Positions 51,370 through 61,231 of a stretch of 64,000 nt of DNA are shown one piece after another. Positions within the stretch are counted from its first letter, which is position 1. Every line of letters starts with the position of its first letter. A program made the position numbers and the translations under genes. Under the pieces are notes generated by a model. The model saw only the letters and a program-made list of their open reading frames with translations, was not told where the DNA came from and did not search any database. This DNA is from Chitinophagales bacterium (GTDB lineage: Bacteria > Bacteroidota > Bacteroidia > Chitinophagales > Chitinophagaceae): positions 2,480,001 to 2,544,000 of the forward strand of contig JAFLBI010000001.1 of NCBI GenBank assembly GCA_017303835.1, in the 5' to 3' direction.

Positions 51370-51756
51370 ATGAAAAAAAATCTATTGCCGCTATTATTGT
51401 TTAGTGTTTTTATTTCTTGTGCAAAAAAAGAAACGCCTGCGGTTGAGAAAACCTATACAGTTCAGTATAAAATAGAAATGACTGCTGTTGCTAATACCGT
51501 TTTAACTGGTACAGTTACATATGTTTCTAAGTCATCCATTGCAGCTACTACAAACTTAGCTACTCCGGGTTGGACTTTTACAGAAAGTAATTGGGCCCTT
51601 AAGAGTGGTGATAGAATTGGGTTTTCAACAACTATCTCAAATTTGGCTGCATATAAAGCATTCCTTATTATAGATGGAGGTGTAAAGACATATAATGCCG
51701 AATCATCAACTGCACCACTTAACGGCAAAATTGATTTACATTATGTAATGCCTTAG
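51370..51756 (+). CDS. Small lipoprotein of unknown function
   Basis: A 128-residue lipoprotein with Cys17 in VFISCAKK. The rest is beta-rich and Thr/Ser-rich. I do not recognise it. It is alone, 57 bases after the preceding gene. Confidence 0.65.
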   Translation: MKKNLLPLLLFSVFISCAKKETPAVEKTYTVQYKIEMTAVANTVLTGTVTYVSKSSIAATTNLATPGWTFTESNWALKSGDRIGFSTTISNLAAYKAFLIIDGGVKTYNAESSTAPLNGKIDLHYVMP

Positions 51757-51903
51757 CGCTTTTATACGTTTCACTTTTTGAGAACTTAATATGATCCTAA
51801 ATGCCAAGTACACAGGCTTTTTTACTAAGTATAATTCTTACGTTGTGATTTATTTCTGAGAAGTTAATGAACATCGAATAGGAAATAAAATTCAACTGCA
51901 ATT

Positions 51904-53064
51904 TTATTTCCATTTCAATGCCCTGAATATTATTTCCTGATATTTATTTCTCTCATAAATAATACCAATTGAATTGTTATTAATGATTACAAGATCACTG
52001 TATGCAGAATAGTCTCCTTTAAAGGCCGCCGGTGCATGATCAATCAGCCATTGTTTAGTCCAGGTTTTACCTTCGTCCATACTGATGCGTAGCGTTAAAG
52101 AGTCTCTGTTATTTACACTGGCTGCATTACAAAATGCCAATATAGCCTTGCCTTTGTGATATCCAAGATTGAGAAGTGTACCCTGGTTCACCGGATCAGG
52201 TAATTGTGCGTCATAATAACTGGTATCCCATGTTTGTCCGCCATTGCTACTAATGGAAACAATGCGTGTACGGATATCGCCTTGTTGGTTCCTGCTATTC
52301 AGCATCAGTTTACCCTTGCTGAGCTCTGCTGCAGTAGATTCATTGCTTCCTTTCATATTCACAGTGGCGGCCAGTTGAAAGGTTTTGCCATGATCATCCG
52401 TATAGAATCCATGTGCTGCATAATCTTCAAACTTGTTTTGTGGAGGCCCGCTTGAATGATTGGCTGCTATATAAATTCTTCCTCTGTAGGGCTTTTGCGC
52501 TAATTGGATGGCATGACCTGGCGTATTGGCATAACTTCTCCAGTCCTCTGCAAATCGGTAATTGCTGTCTGATCCTGGTTGATTAGGTTTATGCACTTGT
52601 TTTGTAATGTTTACAGGTGTACTCCAGTTGCGTCCATTATCTGTTGAGGAGATATACCAAACCTGTCTCAATCCATTACCCCTGCGTACTTCGTATTCAT
52701 GATTGTTGCCTGTATTAAAGAATAAGAAAATTCTTCCATCGGGATATTGTGGATCCAGCATATCTACTACAGGCGCAGGATTACCTGCCTGCATATTTCC
52801 GCCATTAACGACTATTTGAATCGTTGACCAAGTTTGACCATTATTGATACTTCTGCGTAATACAATATCAATTTTCCCGAAATCTCCTGATCCGTCTCTT
52901 CTTGCTTCACAAAATGCCAGCAGGGCATTATCCGGTGCACGTACAATAGCCGGAATGCGAAAAGTGTGGTAATCTGCTTCCCCTGCACGAAAAACCATGG
53001 TCTGCGCGTGCAGCGTATAATTCATACCCACGAACAGGAAGAAAAAAAATAAGGATTGTTTCAT
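51904..53064 (-). CDS. Exo-alpha-sialidase (GH33-like)
   Basis: A 386-residue exported enzyme with a signal peptide (1-20, LHAQ). The FRIPAIV motif near residue 37 carries the first Arg of the sialidase triad, and DGSGDFGKIDIVLRRS follows. At least four Asp-boxes are seen (SINNGQTWS, STDNGRNWS, SSNGGQTWD, SMDEGKTWT). The Tyr-Glu pair near the end is plausible at IGIIYERNKY. It releases terminal sialic acids from host or environmental glycans. No other sialic-acid genes are next to it. Confidence 0.9.
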   Translation of the reverse strand: MKQSLFFFFLFVGMNYTLHAQTMVFRAGEADYHTFRIPAIVRAPDNALLAFCEARRDGSGDFGKIDIVLRRSINNGQTWSTIQIVVNGGNMQAGNPAPVVDMLDPQYPDGRIFLFFNTGNNHEYEVRRGNGLRQVWYISSTDNGRNWSTPVNITKQVHKPNQPGSDSNYRFAEDWRSYANTPGHAIQLAQKPYRGRIYIAANHSSGPPQNKFEDYAAHGFYTDDHGKTFQLAATVNMKGSNESTAAELSKGKLMLNSRNQQGDIRTRIVSISSNGGQTWDTSYYDAQLPDPVNQGTLLNLGYHKGKAILAFCNAASVNNRDSLTLRISMDEGKTWTKQWLIDHAPAAFKGDYSAYSDLVIINNNSIGIIYERNKYQEIIFRALKWK

Positions 53065-53190
53065 TGGCTCAATTCAACAGAAAATTACACAAAGTTGCTG
53101 CTGTAAACTGTTTTTGCCGATTTTTTAGTAAGGCATGCGTAAATTCAGAAACCGTTTCTGAATTATAGTTGGCAATTTAAATTTAAAAAT

Positions 53191-53967
53191 ATGTTCAGAC
53201 TCTTTTTATACGCTTTATGCTTACTCCCGCTTAGTATCCATGCACAAAAAGATTATAGTGGTGTATATTATCTCGGTGGACTCAATAAAGTAACGCCCGC
53301 AAAGCCGTACGGACGTATTCAGGTACTTCAATTGGCAGATCAGCGAGCATTTGTTCGGTTGTATTATATGAATGGATTACAATCATCGAATTCTGCTGCA
53401 TTTAGTGAAGTGATTCAGCTAGATCAGGGGCGTTTAGTATATACTACAAAAGAAGATCCTTCTTGTACAGTAATCCTCACATTTACCGATACGGCACTAG
53501 TGGTTACCCAATCATCAACCGCGTTTTCGTTTGCGTGTGGTTTTGGTAGAAATGTTGCAGTAGATGGGATTTATCAAAAGAGTAAAGAGTCGGCTATTGC
53601 GCCCATTCGTATTGGGCAACATCGATTGAGTTTGCAGTGGATTGATGCAGCAAGTATTGGCAGTGCAACTATAAGACCTAGTGTCAAGGGAGGCGGATTC
53701 CCGATTCAAGGTCGACAGGTGTTGTCAGGGTATTTGAATAAAGATTCTTTATCAATCAAAGGAATAATCTATCCATTGTCTGATAAAGAGCTGGTGTTTG
53801 ATGGCACCATTGTGTCGCAAACTACAATGGTTAATGGAGGTCAACCCTGTATTCGTAAAGGCGTATTCACATTCAAATCAACGCAGGGAAGAAAATACTG
53901 GCGCTTGCAGCAAATGCAAAATTGCGAAGGAGGAATGGTTGTGGATTATATAGATATCTTCTTCTAA
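53191..53967 (+). CDS. Exported protein of unknown function
   Basis: A 258-residue protein with a signal peptide (1-18, SIHAQ). The mature part begins with DYSGVYYLGGLNKV and has repeated strands, two Cys residues in the middle and two at the end. I cannot place it. It lies 127 bases from the divergent sialidase gene. Confidence 0.6.
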   Translation: MFRLFLYALCLLPLSIHAQKDYSGVYYLGGLNKVTPAKPYGRIQVLQLADQRAFVRLYYMNGLQSSNSAAFSEVIQLDQGRLVYTTKEDPSCTVILTFTDTALVVTQSSTAFSFACGFGRNVAVDGIYQKSKESAIAPIRIGQHRLSLQWIDAASIGSATIRPSVKGGGFPIQGRQVLSGYLNKDSLSIKGIIYPLSDKELVFDGTIVSQTTMVNGGQPCIRKGVFTFKSTQGRKYWRLQQMQNCEGGMVVDYIDIFF

Positions 53968-54028
53968 AATAGAGGGCCAGGTAGAAACCCGGCCCGATGC
54001 ACATGAAAAAAAGGAAAACCCTGAAAAT

Positions 54029-55450
54029 TTATCGCCAACCACCGCCAAGTGATTTGTAAACATTAACGGTGGTGATGAGTTGATTTTTTCTTGCAGTGAT
54101 CAGTTCTACCCTGGCTTTTAATGCTTGCTGCTGTGCAATCAGTACTTCGAGGTAATTGGCTCTGCCATAGCGAAACAGATCAGCTGAAATGTCTACAGCA
54201 CTATTGAGTGCCACGCTTTCTTTTTGTTTTATTTCTACAATGGCTGCAAGATTATTTGTTCTCGCAACTTCATTGTATACTTCTATATAAGCCCTTACAA
54301 CCGATTGCTGGTATTGATAAAGCTTATCCATTTGTTTTGCAGTGGCATTATTAAATTCAGCCTTGATTGCTGCTCTATTGATCATCGGCATCGTCAGTCC
54401 GCCAACCAAGGAATAAGCAATTGACTCTGGTGTTGTAAACAGTAGTCCGGGACGAAACGCTTGAAATCCTAAATTACCCGTGATATTCAAGCTTGGTAGA
54501 AAAGCTTTTCTGGCAACCGATAAATCAGTTCTGGACGCGAGTAGTTCCAGTTCTGCCTGACGAATATCTGGTCTGTTCTGTAAGAGTTCTGCAGGTATGC
54601 CGGCACTGATTTTTTCAGGCAAAGCTGGAAACTGAGCAGCCCTTTCTACGCGTGTAGGTGTTCTGCCGCAAAGAAAATTTATGCGGTTCTCTGTTTCTGT
54701 GATGATCTGTTGTAACTCTAACCTGAATCCATTGAGATTGAGTAATTGTGCTTCAAACTGCTTTACGGCAAGTTCTGTTGAGGCTGCAGCTTCTTTTTGC
54801 ACTTTTACAATATCAAGGACCTTAGTTTGAACTGCAATGGTTTCATCAATGATCTTGATTTCTTGATCTAAAGCAATTAACTGATAATAGGCATTTGCGA
54901 CTTCTGTAATCAGATTGGTGATCATCAGATTTCTGCCTTCAGCACTTGCCAATAGTCTTTGTGTTGCTGCCAGTTTTTTGTTTTTCAACTTGCCCCAGAT
55001 ATCTGCTTCCCATTTCGCCTGAAAGCCGGTGTAGAGATCGGGCAGGTTAATGGGTACCAGTTTGCCCGGCTCGATATCAGTAACAATATTACCGGCACCA
55101 TCCATGGTATATAAACCAAAACGGCGCATGCTCGGTGCAAGCAATGGATCAACTGTTGGCTTTAATGCCTGTGTGGTTTGTAATACATCTGCTCTGGCTT
55201 GTTCTATTCTTTGCAGCATAGACTGCAGATCCCAGTTACGCACGAGTGCTGTATCAATCAATTGCACCAGTAAAGGATCTTTGAAATAGTTGCGCCAGGA
55301 AATATTGGCCAGATTATTACTGGTATCTGTTTGCTGAATAAAATTCTCTGGCAGTTTTACTTGCTGATCAATGCTTTTAATTTCCGGCACTTTACAAGCA
55401 CTTATCCAAAGTATTGCGCCATAAATCCAGTATCGGGATAGTTTCATCAT
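54029..55450 (-). CDS. TolC-family outer membrane efflux lipoprotein
   Basis: A 473-residue lipoprotein, started at 55450 where MMKLSRYWIYGAILWISAC gives a lipobox. It has the NodT-type repeats: two pairs of long helices with ANAYYQLIALDQEIKIIDE and EVARTNNLAAIVEIKQKES, and the RPDIRQAELEL phrase between them. It forms the outer membrane channel of the RND pump. Its start is one base after the pump gene stop codon. Confidence 0.9.
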   Translation of the reverse strand: MMKLSRYWIYGAILWISACKVPEIKSIDQQVKLPENFIQQTDTSNNLANISWRNYFKDPLLVQLIDTALVRNWDLQSMLQRIEQARADVLQTTQALKPTVDPLLAPSMRRFGLYTMDGAGNIVTDIEPGKLVPINLPDLYTGFQAKWEADIWGKLKNKKLAATQRLLASAEGRNLMITNLITEVANAYYQLIALDQEIKIIDETIAVQTKVLDIVKVQKEAAASTELAVKQFEAQLLNLNGFRLELQQIITETENRINFLCGRTPTRVERAAQFPALPEKISAGIPAELLQNRPDIRQAELELLASRTDLSVARKAFLPSLNITGNLGFQAFRPGLLFTTPESIAYSLVGGLTMPMINRAAIKAEFNNATAKQMDKLYQYQQSVVRAYIEVYNEVARTNNLAAIVEIKQKESVALNSAVDISADLFRYGRANYLEVLIAQQQALKARVELITARKNQLITTVNVYKSLGGGWR

Positions 55451-55451
55451 C

Positions 55452-58400
55452 TTAAATTGTTTCTGTAAATGGTTTCTCTTCCTTTCTGTTTGGTTTTCTC
55501 CATTTGTCTGATATGCTGGCAAACACTACGTATAATCCAGGTATCAGGATAACACCGAAGATGGTGCCGAACAACATACCACCAGCTGCTGCTGCACCAA
55601 TCGTTTTGTTACCGATTGCACCCGCACCGCTGGCTAGCAATAATGGAATCAAGCCGGCAATAAAGGCGAATGAAGTCATCAGGATTGGACGTAGACGAAT
55701 TGCCGCACCTTCAACTGCAGCTTTAAACGGCGTCATACCTTCTCTGTGTTTCATCGCTGCAAACTCAATGATCAGGATGGCATTCTTACCAAGAATACCA
55801 ATCAACATAATCATCGCAATCTGCGCATAGATATTGTTCTCCAAGCCCATTGCCATCAGCAAAAAGAATGCGCCAAATACACCTGTTGGTAGTGAGAGAA
55901 TTACCGGCATCGGTAAAAGGAAGTTTTCATACTGTGCTGCTAAGAGTAAATACACGAAAAGCAGACAGATGATGAAAATGTATACAGCTTGGTTACCTGC
56001 ATTGGCCTGATCTCTGGAAGAGCCCGCCCAGTCATATCCAAATCCCTTGGGTAGTTTCTGTGCAGCAATTTCTTTAATAGCTGCAATGGCTTGTCCGCTA
56101 CTATATCCTGTTTCCGGTGCTCCATTGATCATGGCCGACAAATACATATTGTATCTGGTCACCTGTTCTGGCCCGTACACTTTTTCAACACGCATAAAAG
56201 ATGAGTAAGGAACCATTTCACCCTGATCGTTTTTGATATAGAGTTTCATCAAATCATCCGGATGTGCACGGTAATTAGGCAGTGATTGCACCATCACGCG
56301 GTAGAGCTGACCAAAGCGAATGAAGTTCGTGGCATATTCACTACCAATCAAGGTTTGCAAGGTGCTCATCGCATTATCTGCTGTCACTCCTTTCTGTGCG
56401 GCTTTGTCTCCATCAATATGTAATAAGAACTGAGGAAAGCCTGCGTTGAATGTGGTGAATGTGTTTCTGATCTCCGGTCTTTCATTCAATGCTGCGGTAA
56501 ACTCCTTTGCTACTTTTTGTAATTGCTGCAGGTTACCACTACCGGTTTTGTCTAGAAGCCTTAATTCAAAACCGCTGGAATTACCATAGCCTGGTACAGG
56601 CGGTGGTGTAAAAAATTCGATCTTGGCATCTTTGATATGTTTGGTCTTGTCTATTAGTGAATCAATCAGCTGTTTATCTGTTGCGTTACGCTGATCCCAC
56701 TTCTTCAAGCTAATCAAGTTCATACCATATACAGCACCAGTACCTTCCGATAATACACTATAACCGGCAAGCGATGAAACACCTTGCACAGAAGATAAGC
56801 CAGCTGCAATGCGTTGCACCTCATCTACTACTTTTTCTGTTCTAGCCAGAGTAGCACCAGTTTGTGTGGTAATATTGGCATAAATAGCACCCTGATCTTC
56901 TTCAGGAATAAAGCCGGTTGCAACAAAACGGGTTAACAAGCCTGTACCGAAGCAAAATCCAAGTAAGGCAATAAATGTAACCAGCCTTCTGTTAGCAATT
57001 ACGCTAATGAGTTGTTTGTACTTATCAGAGAGACCTTCATACCAGCGGTTAAAGCCACTGAAAAATCTTTGTAAGAAAGATTCCTTCAAACCATGTTTAT
57101 GACCCTGATGGGTGTTCTTCATAAAAAGCATACACAATGCCGGTGTTAATGTCAATGCGGTTACACCTGAAAGCACAATTGATACAGCCATCGTGAGTGA
57201 AAACTGGCGATAGAAGATACCAGTTGGTCCGTCTAAGAATGCTACCGGAATAAATACAGCCGACATAACCAAAGTGATGGCGATAATCGCACCACTGATT
57301 TCATGCATAGCTTGTTCGGTTGCTTTTTTAGGACCGATACCGGAGTGTTCCATTTTTGCGTGTACTGCTTCTACTACTACAATGGCGTTATCAACCACAA
57401 TACCAATAGCCAATACCAGTGCGAACAAAGTGATGAGGTTGAGCGAAAAGCCCATCAATTGCATAAAGAAGAATGTACCAATGAGTGAAACAGGTACAGC
57501 TAAAACGGGGATAATGGTGGAACGGAAATCCTGAAGGAAAATGAAAACAACCAATGCTACCAGAATAAATGCTTCAACCAATGTCTTAATAACTTCATCA
57601 ATAGAAGCATCCAAAAAAGCAGATACATCATAGCTGATGGTATAATCCACGCCAGGAGGGAATGATGCCTGCTTAATCTCCTGCATACGCAATTTGATAT
57701 TCTCAATTACCTTTTTGGCATTGGTTCCAGGGCGCTGTTTAAGTAGAATGGCGGCAGATGGTCTGCCATTTTCTTTAGAGATTACATCGTAATCCTGAGA
57801 ATCAAAATCTACTTCAGCAATATCCTTCAAGCGCAGCAATTCACCGCTAACAGTACTTTTTAAAACAATATTCTCATAGGCTTCTTTTGTATTGAACTTG
57901 CCTGTGTATTTCAATACATATTGGAGTGATTGTGGTATTCTGCCTGAGCCTTCTCCAATCTTTCCGGGTGCAGCTTCTACGTTTTGTGCACGTAAAGTGC
58001 TGATCACTTCATTGGCAGAGATATTGTACATCAGCATGCGATCAGGCTTTAGCCAGATACGCATGGCATATTCTCTGGAACCAAGGATATCGGCAAAGCC
58101 CACACCTTCAATACGCTTCAGTTCGGGAAGAATATTGATGTCGGTATAGTTATACAGGAATTTTTCATCCAGCTGCGGATTGTCTGCAAAAATGTTGAGG
58201 TACATCAGCATGCTGTTCTGCACCTTTTCTACAATCACGCCTGCTTTGATAACTTCTTCTGGAAGTTCGTTCACAACTGCTGCAACACGGTTTTGAACGT
58301 TTACAGATGCAATCTCTGGGTCGGTACCTGCCTTAAATACAATTTGTATTACACTGCTTCCATCATTACCAGAAACAGATGACATATAAGCCATACCTGG

Positions 58401-58616
58401 AACGCCATTGATGGCTCTTTCAAGTGGGGTTACAACTGCTTTTACACAAGCTTCCGCGTTAGCGCCGGTATAGCGTGTGGTTACGGTTACTTCAGGTGGT
58501 GCAATATCAGGATACTGTGTTACTGGCAATTGCGTCATAGCCAGTAAACCCAGCAAGGTGATGATTACCGATATAACGATGGATAGAACGGGTCGGTGTA
58601 TAAATTTATCTGTCAT
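55452..58616 (-). CDS. RND multidrug efflux pump subunit (HAE1, AcrB-like)
   Basis: A 1054-residue inner-membrane pump. N-terminal FIHRPVLSIVISVIITLLG, the helix 4 proton-relay Asp pair in IGIVVDNAIVVVEAV, and the second half with IGILGKNAILIIEFA are typical for the HAE1 subgroup, which exports hydrophobic compounds rather than metal ions. It lies between the adaptor and TolC-like genes with almost no spacing. Twelve membrane segments and two large periplasmic parts, normal length. Confidence 0.93.
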   Translation of the reverse strand: MTDKFIHRPVLSIVISVIITLLGLLAMTQLPVTQYPDIAPPEVTVTTRYTGANAEACVKAVVTPLERAINGVPGMAYMSSVSGNDGSSVIQIVFKAGTDPEIASVNVQNRVAAVVNELPEEVIKAGVIVEKVQNSMLMYLNIFADNPQLDEKFLYNYTDINILPELKRIEGVGFADILGSREYAMRIWLKPDRMLMYNISANEVISTLRAQNVEAAPGKIGEGSGRIPQSLQYVLKYTGKFNTKEAYENIVLKSTVSGELLRLKDIAEVDFDSQDYDVISKENGRPSAAILLKQRPGTNAKKVIENIKLRMQEIKQASFPPGVDYTISYDVSAFLDASIDEVIKTLVEAFILVALVVFIFLQDFRSTIIPVLAVPVSLIGTFFFMQLMGFSLNLITLFALVLAIGIVVDNAIVVVEAVHAKMEHSGIGPKKATEQAMHEISGAIIAITLVMSAVFIPVAFLDGPTGIFYRQFSLTMAVSIVLSGVTALTLTPALCMLFMKNTHQGHKHGLKESFLQRFFSGFNRWYEGLSDKYKQLISVIANRRLVTFIALLGFCFGTGLLTRFVATGFIPEEDQGAIYANITTQTGATLARTEKVVDEVQRIAAGLSSVQGVSSLAGYSVLSEGTGAVYGMNLISLKKWDQRNATDKQLIDSLIDKTKHIKDAKIEFFTPPPVPGYGNSSGFELRLLDKTGSGNLQQLQKVAKEFTAALNERPEIRNTFTTFNAGFPQFLLHIDGDKAAQKGVTADNAMSTLQTLIGSEYATNFIRFGQLYRVMVQSLPNYRAHPDDLMKLYIKNDQGEMVPYSSFMRVEKVYGPEQVTRYNMYLSAMINGAPETGYSSGQAIAAIKEIAAQKLPKGFGYDWAGSSRDQANAGNQAVYIFIICLLFVYLLLAAQYENFLLPMPVILSLPTGVFGAFFLLMAMGLENNIYAQIAMIMLIGILGKNAILIIEFAAMKHREGMTPFKAAVEGAAIRLRPILMTSFAFIAGLIPLLLASGAGAIGNKTIGAAAAGGMLFGTIFGVILIPGLYVVFASISDKWRKPNRKEEKPFTETI

Positions 58617-58622
58617 GTACGC

Positions 58623-59756
58623 TTATTTGTTTGTTGCCAGGCCTTCAGCAATGCTATTCTTAATAATCTCTGGTTGAATGCGGTCTCCGTTTCTAAGGTT
58701 TTCGGCTCCTTCCAACAGAATGTATTCATTGGCATTAATGCCACTCTTGAGGATGAAATAGTCTGTGATACGCATAGCAGGCTTGATGAGACGCTGCTGC
58801 AATTGATTATTCTTATCTAATACATATACAAACAGCTTATCCTGAATTTCAAAAGTTGACTTCTGCGGTATCAACAGTGCATTCTTGACTGTATTGGTGA
58901 TTACGATTTTACCATTGGCCCCGTGTTTTAAAATATTACCAGGGTTGGTAAACCTTGCACGAAATGCAATATTGCCTGTGGCTTTATCAAACTCGCTCTC
59001 TGATACTTCTACGCGACCAGGATGACCATATAAGGTATTATTGGCCAGCATCAGGTTTACACGGTTATTATCTAAATCTTTTTTGCTGCTGATCAGGTTC
59101 AAGTAATCTGATTCTGCCACATGGAAATAAGCATATACTTCTCTATTATCAGATAGTGTAGTTAACAAAGCGTCTTCTTCAACCAAGCTTCCTTTTTTAT
59201 TGGGGATTCTGTTGATATAGCCACTGAACGGCGCTTTAACATCAGTGTAGGAGATGTGTAATTCTGCTAAAGCAATGGCTGATCTTGCTTCGTCAATCTT
59301 TGCCTGAATCATTTCCTGCTTGGCTTTTAGCATTTCCAACTCAGATTTGGAAACGATTCCCTTATCCACCAGTAATTGGGTATTCTTGATTTCTACACCT
59401 GCGTATTTGTATTCTGCCTGTGCGCTTTTTAACTGCGACTTAGCTTTCAGTAACTCTTCCTGAAAAATTCTGCTACTTAACTTGAAAAGAATTTGTCCCT
59501 CTTTTACATAGCTACCTTCATCAACCAATATTTGTTGAATATAGCCACGTACTCTCGAGCGGATTTCAATATTCTGTACGGATTGAATTTCTGCTACATA
59601 TTCAGTTTGATAAGTAGTATCGGTAACAAATGGTTGTGTAACCTTGTGTTTACCGGCACTGTTCTCTGTGTTTGTGGTTTTTTGCTTACAGGCTACTACG
59701 GTCATCAATCCTGTATATAACAGGGTTTTCCAGATAACATTGGGGATCTTGCTCAT
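58623..59756 (-). CDS. RND efflux periplasmic adaptor (MFP) lipoprotein
   Basis: A 377-residue adaptor, started at 59756, with lipobox TVVACKQK (Cys23). The barrel-sandwich phrase GYIQQILVDEGSYVKEGQILFKL, the helical hairpin with KAKSQLKSAQAEY, and the membrane-proximal LLIPQKSTFEIQDKLFVYVL fit this family. It links the pump and the outer channel. Six bases separate its stop codon from the pump start. Confidence 0.92.
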   Translation of the reverse strand: MSKIPNVIWKTLLYTGLMTVVACKQKTTNTENSAGKHKVTQPFVTDTTYQTEYVAEIQSVQNIEIRSRVRGYIQQILVDEGSYVKEGQILFKLSSRIFQEELLKAKSQLKSAQAEYKYAGVEIKNTQLLVDKGIVSKSELEMLKAKQEMIQAKIDEARSAIALAELHISYTDVKAPFSGYINRIPNKKGSLVEEDALLTTLSDNREVYAYFHVAESDYLNLISSKKDLDNNRVNLMLANNTLYGHPGRVEVSESEFDKATGNIAFRARFTNPGNILKHGANGKIVITNTVKNALLIPQKSTFEIQDKLFVYVLDKNNQLQQRLIKPAMRITDYFILKSGINANEYILLEGAENLRNGDRIQPEIIKNSIAEGLATNK

Positions 59757-59827
59757 ATGTTTCACGTATAAATAAATAAGTAATACAGCGCAATAGCGCT
59801 GATAAAAAAAAATCAATAAAGCAAAGC

Positions 59828-60175
59828 TTAGGCCTTAGGAGGAGGTGCTAACACGTCTTCTGACTGAGACGGGAAAAATTGACAATCGCGGTAATAACGG
59901 ATATCATGCGATTGCAGATACATAGGTTGAACAACCCAGATTGCTTGTGCATGGTAAATGAAATTACCAGACTCTTCGGTGTTGCCGGAAGATTCTTGTT
60001 CCTGATCTTCACCTGGGTATTGATCCAGTGGCATATCATTGTCTGCATCATTGCAGTTCATGGCATGCAGTTCTGTTTGTGACTGCTGTTGGCCCGCAGC
60101 AATAGATAGCTGGGGAATCAGCAGTGAACAGCTCATGTGCAGCACAAGAAATAATATGCCCGTCAGGGTTTTCAT
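59828..60175 (-). CDS. Small exported protein with acidic body and PPP tail, near the RND operon
   Basis: A 115-residue protein, started at 60175 (MKTLTGILFLVLHMSC). The signal peptide ends about SIAAG; Cys16 could instead make a lipoprotein. The body has the acidic run NCNDADNDMPLDQYPGEDQEQE and ends DVLAPPPKA. The layout resembles the proteins at 459-776 and 834-1223. It lies 71 bases upstream of the adaptor gene on the same strand, so it may belong to the efflux operon. Function unknown. Confidence 0.55.
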   Translation of the reverse strand: MKTLTGILFLVLHMSCSLLIPQLSIAAGQQQSQTELHAMNCNDADNDMPLDQYPGEDQEQESSGNTEESGNFIYHAQAIWVVQPMYLQSHDIRYYRDCQFFPSQSEDVLAPPPKA

Positions 60176-60308
60176 GCGCCGCGAAAATAGAGAAAACAAA
60201 TGTTGCTACATCTATTGTTGGATGAATGGCAGTTTTTCAGCCTAGCTTCTTAACAAATCTGTAACGGATTTAAGCGCTGAAACGATGAAATAAAAATTTA
60301 CTGGCTTA

Positions 60309-61067
60309 TTAATTATCAAATGCATCCCAACTGAGTAGGTTGATTTCCAGTACCAAACCCTGTGGTTTAGGGCTATTGATATTGGGTATCTGCCATCCTG
60401 CGCAGAGTTGTATTCTTTTGTTTAAGTTATACATAGCGCCAAGTACCGCAACAGATGTTTCATTATCGCCACTGATCCAATCGCCCATCAGATACCAACG
60501 ATCATTCAGTTGTATTTCATATCCGGCAATGATCCCATAAAGCCTGCCATCACCTACAAAAAACTCATTCGTGGCATACAAACCAGATACGAGTTTAATA
60601 CCCTTATGGTGATAGGTTGCCAGTCCATACGTAAAATGATTCAAGGTCTTATTCCTTAATTGATTGCTCAAGTTTATGCCCATTTGCGTTCCGACATTCA
60701 TTGACCAATGTTTGTTGAGATGAAATTGCTTTTGTGCTGTACCCATCAGAATGGGGTAAAGTGCACCCTTACCGGGATTATCATTGTGCAGTACACGCCA
60801 CTGCGGTCCGTAAAAAAATCCCTTGCCAACTAGATTGGCGCCAATTTCCCATCCTTTCCCAAGTCCATAGACAAAATGTCCCTTTGATTCCAGTTTGTTA
60901 CTATACACATTGAACTGGTTCTGATAGAATATTTTTCCTTTCTGTGTAATATCTCCTGAAGGGATGTTGAAGAGGTTCTGCTGTGCATGAACCAATTGGC
61001 CAATCATAACTAACAAAGCAAGCAGAAAAAAATTTCGGGGGGATTGTTTTCGATGCATCATCATCAT
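60309..61067 (-). CDS. Exported outer-membrane beta-barrel protein
   Basis: A 252-residue protein started at 61067 (the first of four Met codons); the signal peptide ends about LVHAQ. The mature part consists of alternating strands with turns such as YGLGKGWEIGANLVG and NLNKRIQLCAGWQIPN, ending in aromatic-rich 'LVLEINLLSWDAF'. This looks like a small barrel of the Bacteroidota type. It is upstream of the small PPP-tail gene and may be cotranscribed with the efflux genes. Confidence 0.65.
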   Translation of the reverse strand: MMMMHRKQSPRNFFLLALLVMIGQLVHAQQNLFNIPSGDITQKGKIFYQNQFNVYSNKLESKGHFVYGLGKGWEIGANLVGKGFFYGPQWRVLHNDNPGKGALYPILMGTAQKQFHLNKHWSMNVGTQMGINLSNQLRNKTLNHFTYGLATYHHKGIKLVSGLYATNEFFVGDGRLYGIIAGYEIQLNDRWYLMGDWISGDNETSVAVLGAMYNLNKRIQLCAGWQIPNINSPKPQGLVLEINLLSWDAFDN

Positions 61068-61231
61068 TGTTTGGAGCGCAAAACTATTTCGCAGCAACAT
61101 GCGATGTAAAAGTGGTTTATAGCGTGTAACTAAAAGAAAATCAATTGTATGTGAGTTGATTCAGCAAAAACTATTAATACACCTTAACAAGCTGACTGCA
61201 ATCAATTAAATTGAACAAAGAATTAACCACC

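Noticed and set aside
54029-59756. Heavy-metal (Czc/Cus) type of the RND operon
   Set aside because: The pump has the HAE1 pattern in helix 4 and lacks the charged motifs of metal-ion pumps; the adaptor lacks His- or Met-rich metal sites.
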